NCBI GenBank assembly: GCA_904420155.1
Contig: CAJFUH010000229.1
Coordinates: forward strand, 1 to 13,952
From: an uncultured Clostridia bacterium
GTDB taxonomy: Bacteria; Bacillota; Clostridia; Oscillospirales; Acutalibacteraceae
DNA: 13,952 bases
Reading direction: 5' to 3'
Each line of letters starts with the position of its first letter. Position 1 is the first letter of the stretch. A model generated the notes under the pieces. It worked only from the letters and a program-made list of their open reading frames with translations. It was not told where the DNA came from and did no database searches. Positions 1-6,634 of this stretch are shown piece by piece. The position numbers were made by a program, and so were the translations under genes.

Positions 1-240
1 GACGACCAAAGGCGCTGCCTTTGGAATCCGCCGCCTTTTGAAAAAGGCGGGCGAAAACTTTACGTTTCACAGCGCGAGCGGCTCAGTCCTTTTTTGAGAA
101 AACCCAGTGCGCGATGTGCCCGCCGCAGGCGTGAAAAGGTGGACGAAACTTTTATATTTTGTCGCGGGCGATCTGGTCCTTTTTTAGAGAAGGCCCGGTG
201 CGCGTCATGCCCCACCGCAGGTGGCGCAGGTGGCGGCCTT
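1..240 (-). repeat. Modular hairpin repeat, copy A (truncated by the window edge)
   Basis: Read on the minus strand, this stretch matches the start of copy B (5349-5750). Both begin with AAGGCC followed by CCACCTGCGC or ACCTGCGC. Two ~59-base units follow here (three in copy B), each with a CGCGCACCGGGC-like core, a TTCTC(T)AAAAA segment and a CGCCCGC-like end. The units are separated by a shared linker containing ATAAAAGTTTCGTCCACC. Next come GAAACGTAAAGTTTT, a hairpin at 31-50 (arms CCGCCTTT and AAAGGCGG on the minus strand, loop TTCA), a hairpin at 6-24 (arms CCAAAGGC and GCCTTTGG) and TCGTC, where the window ends. The repeat abuts the ychF stop codon with essentially no gap, so it forms the 3' end of that transcript. 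No U-tract terminator is evident. No credible coding sequence lies here. Confidence 0.8.
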
Positions 241-1333
241 ATACGTTAAAGCGGAATAAAACCACGTCGCCGTCCTGCATGACATATTCTTTGCCTTCGG
301 AGCGCACCAGACCCCTTTCCTTGGCCGCCGCCAGGGAACCGCAGTCCAGCAAGTCCTTGTAATCAATGACCTCCGCCCGGATAAACCCACGCTCAAAATC
401 GGTATGGATTTTGCCGGCCGCCTGAGGCGCTTTGGTTCCCTTCGTGATAGTCCAGGCGCGCACCTCCGGCTGTCCGGCGGTCAGATAGGAAATCAGCCCC
501 AACAGGCTGTAGCAGGCGCGGATCAAACGGTCTAACCCGGATTCGTTCAGGCCCATGTCGGCCAGGAACAATTCCTTTTCCTCCTTCTCCATGCCGGCGA
601 TCTCCGCCTCGATTTCCGCACAGATGGGCAGTACCCCCGCGTGCTCGCTTTCCGCGATCCCCTGTACCACTTTGAAATAGGGGTTGTTTTCCACGCCGCC
701 CTTGAAATCCTCTTCGCTCATGTTGGCGGCGTAAATGATGGGCTTGTTGGTCAGCAGGGCCACCGAGGAAAGGATTTCCGCCTCTTCCTCGCTGCACTCC
801 ACCGAACGGGCGGGCTTGCCTTCGTTCAGAGCCTCTTTTACCCGCTTTAGGAAATCCAGTTCCGCCTGGTAACCCTTGTCGCCTTTGAGCAGTTTTTGGG
901 TCTTGTCAATGCGGCGGTCCAGCACGTCCATGTCGGATAGGATCAGTTCCAGATTAATGGTTTCCACGTCCCGGGCGGGATCGATGCTGCCCTCCACGTG
1001 GACGATATCGTCGTTTTCAAAACAGCGCACCACATGGACGATGGCGTCCACTTCCCGGATGTTGCTCAGGAATTTGTTGCCCAGCCCTTCGCCCTTGGAA
1101 GCGCCGCGCACCAGCCCGGCGATGTCCACGAATTCAATGGTAGCCGGGGTGATTTTTTCCGGGTGGTACAGTTCCGCCAGCAGATCCAGCCGCTTGTCCG
1201 GCACCGCTACCACGCCCACGTTGGGCTCGATGGTGCAGAAAGGATAGTTCGCGGATTGCGCGCCCGCGTTGGTGATGGCGTTAAACAGCGTGCTTTTCCC
1301 CACGTTGGGAAGTCCCACAATACCTAATTTCAT
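239..1333 (-). CDS. ychF: Redox-regulated ATPase YchF (Obg-family P-loop NTPase)
   Basis: This is a cytosolic P-loop NTPase of the TRAFAC/Obg group that associates with ribosomes. In other bacteria it prefers ATP and negatively affects oxidative-stress responses. The 364-residue protein shows the G1 motif GLPNVGKST (7-15), G3 DIAG (70-73) followed by the glycine-rich GASKGEGLG stretch, and G4 as NMSE (204-207) instead of NKxD, which is the hallmark of ATP preference in this family. The Cys of NYPFC (33) corresponds to the redox-sensitive Cys35 of E. coli YchF. The last ~85 residues form the TGS domain. I chose the ATG at 1333 because MKLGIVGLPNVGKS matches the family N-terminus and a GAGG lies about 6 bases upstream. 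An upstream in-frame non-ATG start would add seven residues and overrun that ribosome site. Length is normal (~365). The gene follows the GNAT gene's terminator, so it probably has its own promoter, though I could not identify one confidently. Confidence 0.97.
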   Translation of the reverse strand: MKLGIVGLPNVGKSTLFNAITNAGAQSANYPFCTIEPNVGVVAVPDKRLDLLAELYHPEKITPATIEFVDIAGLVRGASKGEGLGNKFLSNIREVDAIVHVVRCFENDDIVHVEGSIDPARDVETINLELILSDMDVLDRRIDKTQKLLKGDKGYQAELDFLKRVKEALNEGKPARSVECSEEEAEILSSVALLTNKPIIYAANMSEEDFKGGVENNPYFKVVQGIAESEHAGVLPICAEIEAEIAGMEKEEKELFLADMGLNESGLDRLIRACYSLLGLISYLTAGQPEVRAWTITKGTKAPQAAGKIHTDFERGFIRAEVIDYKDLLDCGSLAAAKERGLVRSEGKEYVMQDGDVVLFRFNV

Positions 1334-1410
1334 AGATTCCTCAACCTTTCTCACGCCGGATTCTCACGGCGCTGTTTTGTATCTTCTCCCTCTTTACAGG
1401 GGAGAAAAAC

Positions 1411-1450
1411 GGAAAAAAGAGGAACCGGACCTCCTGACGGGGCCGGTCCT
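1411..1450 (-). terminator. Intrinsic terminator of the GNAT gene
   Basis: On the minus strand the arms GGACCGG and CCGGTTCC (one bulged T) enclose a loop containing CCGTCAGGA. The hairpin is followed by TCTTTTTTCC. It sits about 40 bases beyond the acetyltransferase stop codon and about 80 bases before the ychF start, which suggests the two genes are transcribed separately. Confidence 0.65.
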
Positions 1451-1487
1451 TCCCTGTACCAATATTCTTGAATGATGACCGGAAGGG

Positions 1488-2027
1488 CTATTTTCCTTCC
1501 TGGCCGCGCAGCCAGTCCATCCGTTTGGCTACGAACGCGATATGGGGCATATCCATATTATAATAGTGCTTGACCATGCCGCCGCAGGGCACCATACCGT
1601 TGCGCCGGGCCACTTTCTGGGAGGCAAAATTGTTGTCCCGGATGATGGAGAAAACTTCCTCTACCTTGAGTTCCCGAAAAGCGTATTCTTTGCAGGCAAC
1701 AGCGGCTTCCGTTGCGTACCCCTGGTGCCAGTAGGCTTTTTGAAACAGGTAGCCTACCTCTACCACCCGGCGGTCCCCAAAGTCCTGCATGGTCAGCCCG
1801 CATTGGCCGATCATTTCCCCGGTATCCTTGAGCACAACCGCCCAAAGGCCAAACCCGTCCTCCCGATAACGGCGGAGCTGATTATCCAGCCAGCCCTGTA
1901 CTTCCTCGTCGGAGAAGGCGTGTTCATAAGCGTACATGGCTTCTTTGTCCTGTAAGGTCTTACATAAGTCGGCGTAATCGTCCTGGGTCATTTCCCGCAG
2001 GGCCAGCCGTTGCGTTTCTAGTATCAT
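1488..2027 (-). CDS. GNAT family N-acetyltransferase (RimJ/RimL type)
   Basis: This is a predicted cytosolic acetyl-CoA-dependent N-acetyltransferase of 179 residues, typical for the RimJ/RimL/Acetyltransf_3 branch, whose members acetylate protein N-termini, antibiotics or small amines. Evidence: the N-terminus ETQRLALREMTQDD is the classic opening of this branch. The beta-strand segment EMIGQCGL (71-78) is followed by VVEVGYLFQKAYWHQGYATEA (88-108), where W-HQGYA is the acetyl-CoA pyrophosphate-binding loop. The C-terminal motif has NNFASQKVARRNGM (132-145), with the Asn-x3-Ser-x4-Arg-x-G(F/M) pattern. The ATG at 2027 has AAGGAG six bases upstream. The substrate cannot be read from the sequence. 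It is monocistronic by context: its own promoter at 2120-2148 and its own terminator at 1411-1450, with a structured ~85-base leader. Confidence 0.9.
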   Translation of the reverse strand: MILETQRLALREMTQDDYADLCKTLQDKEAMYAYEHAFSDEEVQGWLDNQLRRYREDGFGLWAVVLKDTGEMIGQCGLTMQDFGDRRVVEVGYLFQKAYWHQGYATEAAVACKEYAFRELKVEEVFSIIRDNNFASQKVARRNGMVPCGGMVKHYYNMDMPHIAFVAKRMDWLRGQEGK

Positions 2028-2063
2028 GACGATCTCCTTGCTTTGATTGGATGCAATGAAAAA

Positions 2064-2105
2064 TTCCCGGCTCCTGCCTTTTTCCCGGAAAGAAAAACAG
2101 GCAGG
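2064..2105 (-). promoter_or_regulatory. Structured 5' leader of the GNAT gene; possible attenuator
   Basis: On the minus strand the leader holds a hairpin with arms CCTGCCT and AGGCAGG, extended by U/A pairs past one bulge (2073-2105). Its loop carries TTTCCGG. An alternative pairing, TTCCGGG with CCGGGAA (about 2064-2090), is followed directly by TTTTTC and would break the first hairpin. Two mutually exclusive stems, the second with a U-run, is the arrangement expected of an attenuator. The second stem is weak (one mismatch), so this is only a suggestion. Confidence 0.3.
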
Positions 2106-2119
2106 AAAAACCAGTTGTC

Positions 2120-2148
2120 ATTATACCCTTTTTTTCTACCGCGCGCAA
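2120..2148 (-). promoter_or_regulatory. Sigma-A-type promoter of the GNAT gene
   Basis: On the minus strand there is a perfect TATAAT (-10, positions 2120-2125) with TTGCGC (-35, positions 2143-2148) exactly 17 bases upstream. The spacer contains an A-run. The start of transcription is predicted near 2113, about 85 bases before the ATG at 2027. Confidence 0.7.
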
Positions 2149-2165
2149 GGCTCACGAAATATAGA

Positions 2166-2214
2166 AAAAAAGAGGAAAAACTAAAAATCAGGAGGGTCGC
2201 CCGGGATTTCCCTC
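2166..2214 (-). terminator. Possible terminator overlapping the tex 3' end
   Basis: On the minus strand GAGGG (2210-2214) can pair with CCCTC (2192-2196) across a GC-rich 13-base loop. This is followed through the TGA stop by two T-runs (ATTTTTAGTTTTTCC and then a further T-run). The stem is only five base pairs, so the call is weak, but no better terminator lies between tex and the next promoter. Confidence 0.3.
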
Positions 2215-4365
2215 TTTCGGAGGGATCATGGTCAGCCCAATCCGTTTTTTGGCCACGTCTACCGAAAGCACCCAGACCTTGACGATGTCCCCCACTTTCA
2301 GCACTTCCGAGGGGTGTTTGATATACCGGTCGCAGATCTGGGAAATGTGCACCAGCCCGTCCTGATGTACGCCGATATCCACAAAAGCGCCGAAATCGAT
2401 GACGTTGCGCACCGTGCCCGTGAGTTCCATCCCCGGGACCAGGTCCTTGAGGTCCAGCACGTCGGTGCGCAGCAGCGGCGGGGGAAGCTCGTCGCGGGGA
2501 TCGCGCCCAGGCAGGGCGATCTCCTTGATGATATCCTCCAAGGTGGGTACGCCCACGCCGATCTGGGCGGAAAGCGCGCCCAATCCAATCCCTTCCGCCT
2601 TCTGCTTCAGGCCGGCGAGATTTCCTTTCTTTACGTCCTGCAAGGTGAATCCGCATTCCTCCAGCAGGGACTTTGCGGCGGGATAGGATTCCGGGTGCAC
2701 GGCGGTATTGTCCAGCACGTTGGCGCTTTCCGGTACCCGCAGGAATCCGGCGCACTGCTCAAAGGCCTTGGGGCCCAGCTTTTTGACTTTTTTCAGCTCC
2801 GCCCGGGAGTGGAACGCGCCGTTTTCCTCCCGGTCAGCCACGATATTTTTGGATACTGCGGCGCTCAAGCCCGCCACATGGGACAGCAGGGAGGGGGAAG
2901 CGGTGTTCACGTCCACGCCCACATGGTTGACACAGTCTTCCACCACGCCGCCCAATGCCTCGTCCAGCCGCTTTTTGGGCATATCGTGCTGGTACTGCCC
3001 CACGCCGATGGCTTTGGGGTCGATTTTCACCAATTCCGCCAGGGGATCCTGCAACCGCCGGGCGATGGAAACGGCGCTGCGCAGCGTCAGGTCGAAGTCC
3101 GGGAACTCCTCCGCCGCCAGTTTGGAGGCGGAATATACCGAAGCCCCCGCTTCACTCACCACCATATAAGAAACCTGGCAATCCAATTTGGAGATCACCC
3201 GGGCGGTGAAGATCTCCGTCTCTTTGGAGGCGGTACCGTTGCCGATGGCGATCACCTGCACGCCGTAGGTGCGGATCAGGTCGGAGACAATCTGTTCCGC
3301 CTGTTCCACCTTGGCCTGGGAATGGGTTGGGTAAATCACGTTGGTATCCAGCACCCGCCCGGTCTGGTCCACCACCGCCACTTTACAGCCGGTACGGTAT
3401 CCGGGATCCAGCCCCATGGCCACCTTGCCTTTCACCGGGGGCTGCATCAGCAGATGGCGAAGGTTGACGGAAAATACCTTAATGGCCTGTTCCGCCGCTT
3501 CCTCAGTGAGGGAAGCCCGCAGCTCCCGCTCGATAGAGGGGAAGATCAGCCGGTCGTAAGCGTCCTGGGCCGCCTCCCGGACGGCTTGGGAACAGGGGGA
3601 TTCCCCTTTCAGCGCCACGGAATGCACAATATTCCTGGCTTTTTCCGGATCCAGCCGGATGCTGACTTTCAGAAAGCCTTCCCGTTCCCCACGGTCGATG
3701 GCTAGTACCCGGTGCCCGGCGATCTTGCGCAACGGCTCTTCAAATTCATAATATTGGGCGTATACGGAATCCTCTTCCGGTTTGGCCGCCTTGGAGACCA
3801 GGATGCCCTGGGCCTGCCCTACCACGCGCAGGCGCTTGCGGATGCCCGCGTCGTCGGAAAGCTGTTCCGCCAAAATGTCCAGCGCCCCCTGCAAGGCGTC
3901 TTCCGGGGTTTCCACCCCTTTTTCGGGGTTGACATAGCCTTCCGCCATATCGATGGGATACGGCCCCTTGGGATCCTGGGCGAAAATAGCGTCCGCCAGA
4001 GGAGCGAGGCCCTTTTCCCTTGCCACAGAAGCCCGAGTTTTTCGCTTGGGGCGGTAGGGACGGTAGAGGTCTTCCAGTTCCGCCAGCGTGGCCGCAGCGT
4101 CCAACGCGGCGGAAAGCTCGTCTGTCATAGCGTCTAGGTTCTGGATCTGTTCCCGGATCTCCTCCCGGCGTTTTTCCAGGGAACGCAGATAGTCCAGCCG
4201 TTCGCTGAGTTCCCTCAATAACTGGTCGTCCAGGGTGCCGTGGGCCTCTTTGCGGTAACGGGCGATAAACGGGATGGTGTTGCCCTCGTCCAGCAGGGAG
4301 ATGACGTTGTTCACCTGCCAGGGCTGTAAATGAAATTGGTCGCAGAGCGCGGCGGTATAATCCAT
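2188..4365 (-). CDS. tex: Tex family S1 RNA-binding transcription accessory protein
   Basis: Tex is a cytosolic multi-domain nucleic-acid-binding protein related to eukaryotic Spt6, implicated in transcription and toxin-gene expression in other bacteria. At 725 residues it matches the family. Domain order is as expected. The helical Tex N-terminal region (about 1-190) contains NTIPFIARYRKEAHG and EDLYRPYRPKRKTRA. The YqgF/RuvX-like domain (about 312-440) has MGLDPGYRTGCKVAVVD and IAIGNGTASKETE. The helix-hairpin-helix region (about 450-560) has IGVGQYQHD and GLSAAVSKNIV. The C-terminal S1 domain (about 644-713) has GTVRNVIDFGAFVDIG and DGLVHIS. I chose the ATG at 4365 (MDYTAAL) because AGTAGG lies 10 bases before it but only 1 base before the other candidate ATG at 4374, which would add MCY. 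It lies 85 bases after the upstream membrane-protein gene and may be read from its promoter. Confidence 0.96.
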   Translation of the reverse strand: MDYTAALCDQFHLQPWQVNNVISLLDEGNTIPFIARYRKEAHGTLDDQLLRELSERLDYLRSLEKRREEIREQIQNLDAMTDELSAALDAAATLAELEDLYRPYRPKRKTRASVAREKGLAPLADAIFAQDPKGPYPIDMAEGYVNPEKGVETPEDALQGALDILAEQLSDDAGIRKRLRVVGQAQGILVSKAAKPEEDSVYAQYYEFEEPLRKIAGHRVLAIDRGEREGFLKVSIRLDPEKARNIVHSVALKGESPCSQAVREAAQDAYDRLIFPSIERELRASLTEEAAEQAIKVFSVNLRHLLMQPPVKGKVAMGLDPGYRTGCKVAVVDQTGRVLDTNVIYPTHSQAKVEQAEQIVSDLIRTYGVQVIAIGNGTASKETEIFTARVISKLDCQVSYMVVSEAGASVYSASKLAAEEFPDFDLTLRSAVSIARRLQDPLAELVKIDPKAIGVGQYQHDMPKKRLDEALGGVVEDCVNHVGVDVNTASPSLLSHVAGLSAAVSKNIVADREENGAFHSRAELKKVKKLGPKAFEQCAGFLRVPESANVLDNTAVHPESYPAAKSLLEECGFTLQDVKKGNLAGLKQKAEGIGLGALSAQIGVGVPTLEDIIKEIALPGRDPRDELPPPLLRTDVLDLKDLVPGMELTGTVRNVIDFGAFVDIGVHQDGLVHISQICDRYIKHPSEVLKVGDIVKVWVLSVDVAKKRIGLTMIPPKEGNPGRPS

Positions 4366-4450
4366 GTAACACATACCTACTTTCTATAAAAATATGAAAA
4401 AATCAAATCGGGAGGCGATTGTCAGACGGAATGCTTTTGTCCCGACGGGG

Positions 4451-5293
4451 TCAAAATAAGGAGGGAAGAACCCCCTGCCACAATCCCGCCGCCTGTAACA
4501 GGAACATCACGCCGTATACCAGGCCGAAGATCACGGGCTGATGCACGATATAGATAATCAGGGCATGTTTGCCCAGCCAGGACAGCGCGGGGATCCGGGA
4601 ACGGTATAAAAATTTAGGAAACAGGCCCTCCCGGGCGAACCGCCCCAAAAAGGTGCCGAACAGGAACAGGAACACCCAGGGGATCAGGGGAAAATAGTCG
4701 GCGGAATAGGGCACTCCGTCGAAACTATGGTTGGGATACAGGAATTGCAGGGCGTAGGGCACTTGCGGTACAGGCAGGGAAAAAAGCCCCTGGATACCGA
4801 ATCCCAAGGTACTGATGTGCATGGTGCACACAAAAAGCCCCCCTGTCGCCAGCAGGCCCAGCCACACATTGACCTTGTTGAGAAGCGGAGAAAGGCAGCC
4901 GAACAGCAGCATCCCCACCGAGAGCAGATGGAGGACGCCAAATCGGATGGCCTCCTGAGGTACAAAGATTAAGGTAACGGCGGAAACCGCAGCCGCTACC
5001 AGCAGCAGTTTGGCCCCCCGGACGAGATTGGAGTGGGAAAGCTGGCAGGAAATACCGGAAATCAAAATAAACAGCCCGGCAAAATAGGGTTCCGCCGGCA
5101 TAAAGAAATAGAGGAGCGTGCGGCCCAGAGGGATTCCAAACAGGAATGCCATGGTATAAAAGGCATGATAAAAGACCATACAAAGCACAGCCAGCCCTCT
5201 CAGCTCATCCATAGTATGGATACGGGGGCACGGAATGCCGGGACGGAGCACAGCGTTATCAGTTCGAGACAAGAGATACACCAACCTTTTCAT
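4451..5293 (-). CDS. Heparan-alpha-glucosaminide N-acetyltransferase-like membrane protein (DUF1624/YeiB-like)
   Basis: This is a polytopic inner-membrane protein of 280 residues with about seven or eight hydrophobic segments. It resembles bacterial DUF1624 proteins, which are related to human lysosomal HGSNAT and to other membrane acyltransferases. The visible signature starts with RIHTMDELRGLAVLCMVFYH (24-43), giving the D-x-x-RG-hydrophobic-M-x-x-YH pattern with His43 as a likely functional residue. FGVLHLLSVGMLLFG follows at 118-132. SADYFPLIPWVFLFLFG (197-213) is the family's D-Y-x-P-L-x-P-W motif, and KHALIIYIVHQPVI (242-255) ends the core. Function inferred from the family is transfer of an acyl group to a sugar or similar substrate across the membrane; the substrate is unknown. 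The ATG at 5293 is the first in frame. It lacks a clear Shine-Dalgarno sequence and lies only about 22 bases from the predicted transcription start. Internal Met28 is an alternative start but also lacks a ribosome site. Confidence 0.88.
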   Translation of the reverse strand: MKRLVYLLSRTDNAVLRPGIPCPRIHTMDELRGLAVLCMVFYHAFYTMAFLFGIPLGRTLLYFFMPAEPYFAGLFILISGISCQLSHSNLVRGAKLLLVAAAVSAVTLIFVPQEAIRFGVLHLLSVGMLLFGCLSPLLNKVNVWLGLLATGGLFVCTMHISTLGFGIQGLFSLPVPQVPYALQFLYPNHSFDGVPYSADYFPLIPWVFLFLFGTFLGRFAREGLFPKFLYRSRIPALSWLGKHALIIYIVHQPVIFGLVYGVMFLLQAAGLWQGVLPSLF

Positions 5294-5312
5294 AGCGATC
5301 TAAGGGAAAATA

Positions 5313-5321
5313 TGTTATAAT
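5313..5321 (+). promoter_or_regulatory. Extended -10 promoter element reading into repeat copy B
   Basis: TGTTATAAT is a perfect extended -10 (TGnTATAAT), identical to the one in front of secA. No good -35 is present, which extended -10 promoters tolerate. It directly abuts the -10 of the divergent membrane-protein promoter (5322-5327). A transcript would begin near 5328 and run through the hairpin array towards the HAD gene. Confidence 0.45.
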
Positions 5322-5350
5322 AGTATACCATAAGCCAAAAAGGCTTGCAA
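5322..5350 (-). promoter_or_regulatory. Sigma-A-type promoter of the membrane acyltransferase gene
   Basis: On the minus strand there is TTGCAA (-35, positions 5345-5350) and TATACT (-10, positions 5322-5327) with a 17-base spacer. Predicted transcription start is near 5315. The -35 box touches the left edge of repeat copy B, so the repeat begins right behind the promoter. Confidence 0.7.
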
Positions 5351-5750
5351 AGGCCACCTGCGCGCCTACGGCGGGTACACCGCGCACCGGGCTTTCTCTA
5401 AAAAGAACCTAACCGCCCGCGCGCCTGCGGCGGGCACGTCGCGCTCTGGGTTTTCTCTAAAAAGAACCGGGCCGCCCGCAATGAAACATAAAAGTTTCGT
5501 CCACCTTTTCACGCCTGCGGCGGGCGTATCGCGCACCGGGCATTTCCTGGCAAAAACCGAGTTGCCCGCGAAGAAACATAAAAGTTTTGCTCAAGCTTTT
5601 TCAAAAGCTTGCGGGGGTCTTGGGGGCGGAGCCCCCGGGTCGTCCTCCGCAGAGGACGAAACACTCAAGCATTCCAAAAGCTCAGGAGGGGAGGCCAAAC
5701 AATCCAGTGGATTGTTTGGACGTGGGGAACCCTAGCGAGGGGTTCCCCAT
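5349..5750 (+). repeat. Modular hairpin repeat, copy B
   Basis: This is a chain of modules with no coding signal. Three related ~59-base units start near 5362, 5421 and 5511. The first two are directly adjacent; a linker with ATAAAAGTTTCGTCCACC precedes the third. Each unit is an imperfect inverted repeat, with GCGGG(C) near its start pairing with (G)CCCGC at its end. Then follow a hairpin at 5592-5611 (arms CAAGCTTT and AAAGCTTG, loop TTCA), a hairpin at 5622-5636 (GGGGGC and GCCCCC), and a perfect hairpin at 5640-5659 (TCGTCCTC and GAGGACGA, loop CGCA). Next are a hairpin at 5695-5719 (CCAAACAATCC and GGATTGTTTGG) and one at 5723-5749 (TGGGGAACCC and GGGTTCCCCA). The part up to TCGTC matches copy A in reverse orientation. 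The stem sequences differ between copies while pairing is kept. Confidence 0.85.
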
Positions 5751-5977
5751 CGTCCCCAGCTTACATAATTTGCAAAAGGGATTTCCTTTTTTCACCGCCC
5801 GCGTTTTTTTTATCAGAAAACCCACAAAATAAAAATCAACCGGCTGCGGCAAAAACCGCCCGCGTTGCAGGGATCAATCGGGGCGGGAAAGATACCTGGA
5901 CACACAACATGCCGGGGACAAAGAAAACAGAGGAAACGCAAAAGCGGGCCGCCGTACGCAGCCGGAAGGAGTATATT
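5751..5977 (+). other. Intergenic leader between the repeat and the HAD gene
   Basis: This 227-base stretch has no convincing gene. Open frames that run through it from the repeat have no ribosome site and do not resemble proteins. It contains short echoes of the repeat (ACCGCCCGCG occurs twice, once followed by a T-run) but no strong promoter. TTGCAG near 5863 with AAAGAT 17 bases later is the best candidate and is poor. The HAD gene could instead be transcribed from the extended -10 at 5313. Confidence 0.5.
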
Positions 5978-6634
5978 ATGAAGAAACCATATGATATCGT
6001 CCTGTTTGATTTAGACGGGACCCTATGTGAAACCGGGGAAGGGATCCGCAATTCCATCCGGCATGCGCTGGGGGAAATGAACCGGCCGGTACCGCCGGAA
6101 GAGGTGCTGCGCAGATTCATCGGCCCGCCCCTGTGGGACAGCTTCCGGGACTTCTGCGGCATGAATCAGGAGGAGAGCGACGAAGGGGTACGGCGGTTCC
6201 GCGCCTACTACAATACCATTGGATGGTTACAGACCCGCCTGTTCGACGGCATGGCGGATCTGCTGGCGGACCTGCAAAAATCCGGGGTGCGGGTGGCCAC
6301 CGCCACTTCCAAGCCGGAGGCGGCCGCCCAGCGTATTCTGGAACACGTGGGGGTGGCGCCTTATTTTCAAGCGGTGGTGGGTTCCCTGCCCGACGGCGCC
6401 CGTTCCTTAAAAAAGGAACTGATCCCTTACGCTATGGAACGATGTTCCGCAAAGCCCGGGGACCGGGTGGTAATGGTGGGCGACACCCATTTTGACGTCC
6501 AAGGGGCCAATGAGATGGGAATCCCCTTTATCGGGGTGCTGTATGGCTACGGCACTCGGGAGGAAATGGAAGCGCAGGGGGCCCAGGTATTTGCCCAAAG
6601 CGTGGAACAGCTGCGGGGGTATCTGCTGCCATGA
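5978..6634 (+). CDS. HAD family hydrolase (phosphoglycolate phosphatase-like)
   Basis: This is a predicted cytosolic Mg-dependent phosphatase of the haloacid dehalogenase superfamily, 218 residues. Motif I is DLDGT (11-15), with Asp11 the nucleophile and Asp13 the general acid/base. Motif II is TATSKP, with Thr110. Motif III is Lys145 or Lys146 in LKKEL. Motif IV is GDTHFD, with Asp169 and Asp173. The helical insert between motifs I and II (about 16-95) is a C1 alpha-helical cap, as in Gph/PGM-type enzymes. Phosphoglycolate, other sugar phosphates or nucleotides are possible substrates; sequence alone does not decide. The start at 5978 has AGGAG six bases upstream and gives the canonical MKKPYDIVLFDLDGT opening. 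The open frame extends upstream to 5609, but that part is repeat DNA. The stop overlaps the next gene's start (ATGA). Confidence 0.94.
   Translation: MKKPYDIVLFDLDGTLCETGEGIRNSIRHALGEMNRPVPPEEVLRRFIGPPLWDSFRDFCGMNQEESDEGVRRFRAYYNTIGWLQTRLFDGMADLLADLQKSGVRVATATSKPEAAAQRILEHVGVAPYFQAVVGSLPDGARSLKKELIPYAMERCSAKPGDRVVMVGDTHFDVQGANEMGIPFIGVLYGYGTREEMEAQGAQVFAQSVEQLRGYLLP

Noticed and set aside
2314..3705. 463-residue plus-strand open frame antisense to tex
   Set aside because: It is a shadow of GC-rich tex codons; tex itself has full domain evidence, and the antisense product is His/Gly/Gln-rich with no recognisable motif or ribosome site.
4376..4450. Terminator between the membrane protein gene and tex (AATCG/CGATT stem then a T-run)
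   Set aside because: The stem is only five base pairs with little GC, so readthrough into tex is as likely; not listed as a feature.
5349..5570. CRISPR-like reading of the repeated units
   Set aside because: The repeats are imperfect, two of them directly joined without spacers, and no cas genes are present.
5609..5977. N-terminal extension of the HAD open frame, and other plus-strand frames between 5481 and 5832
   Set aside because: They run through the hairpin repeat, have no ribosome site and no protein-like pattern; the HAD fold begins at 5978 behind a clear AGGAG.
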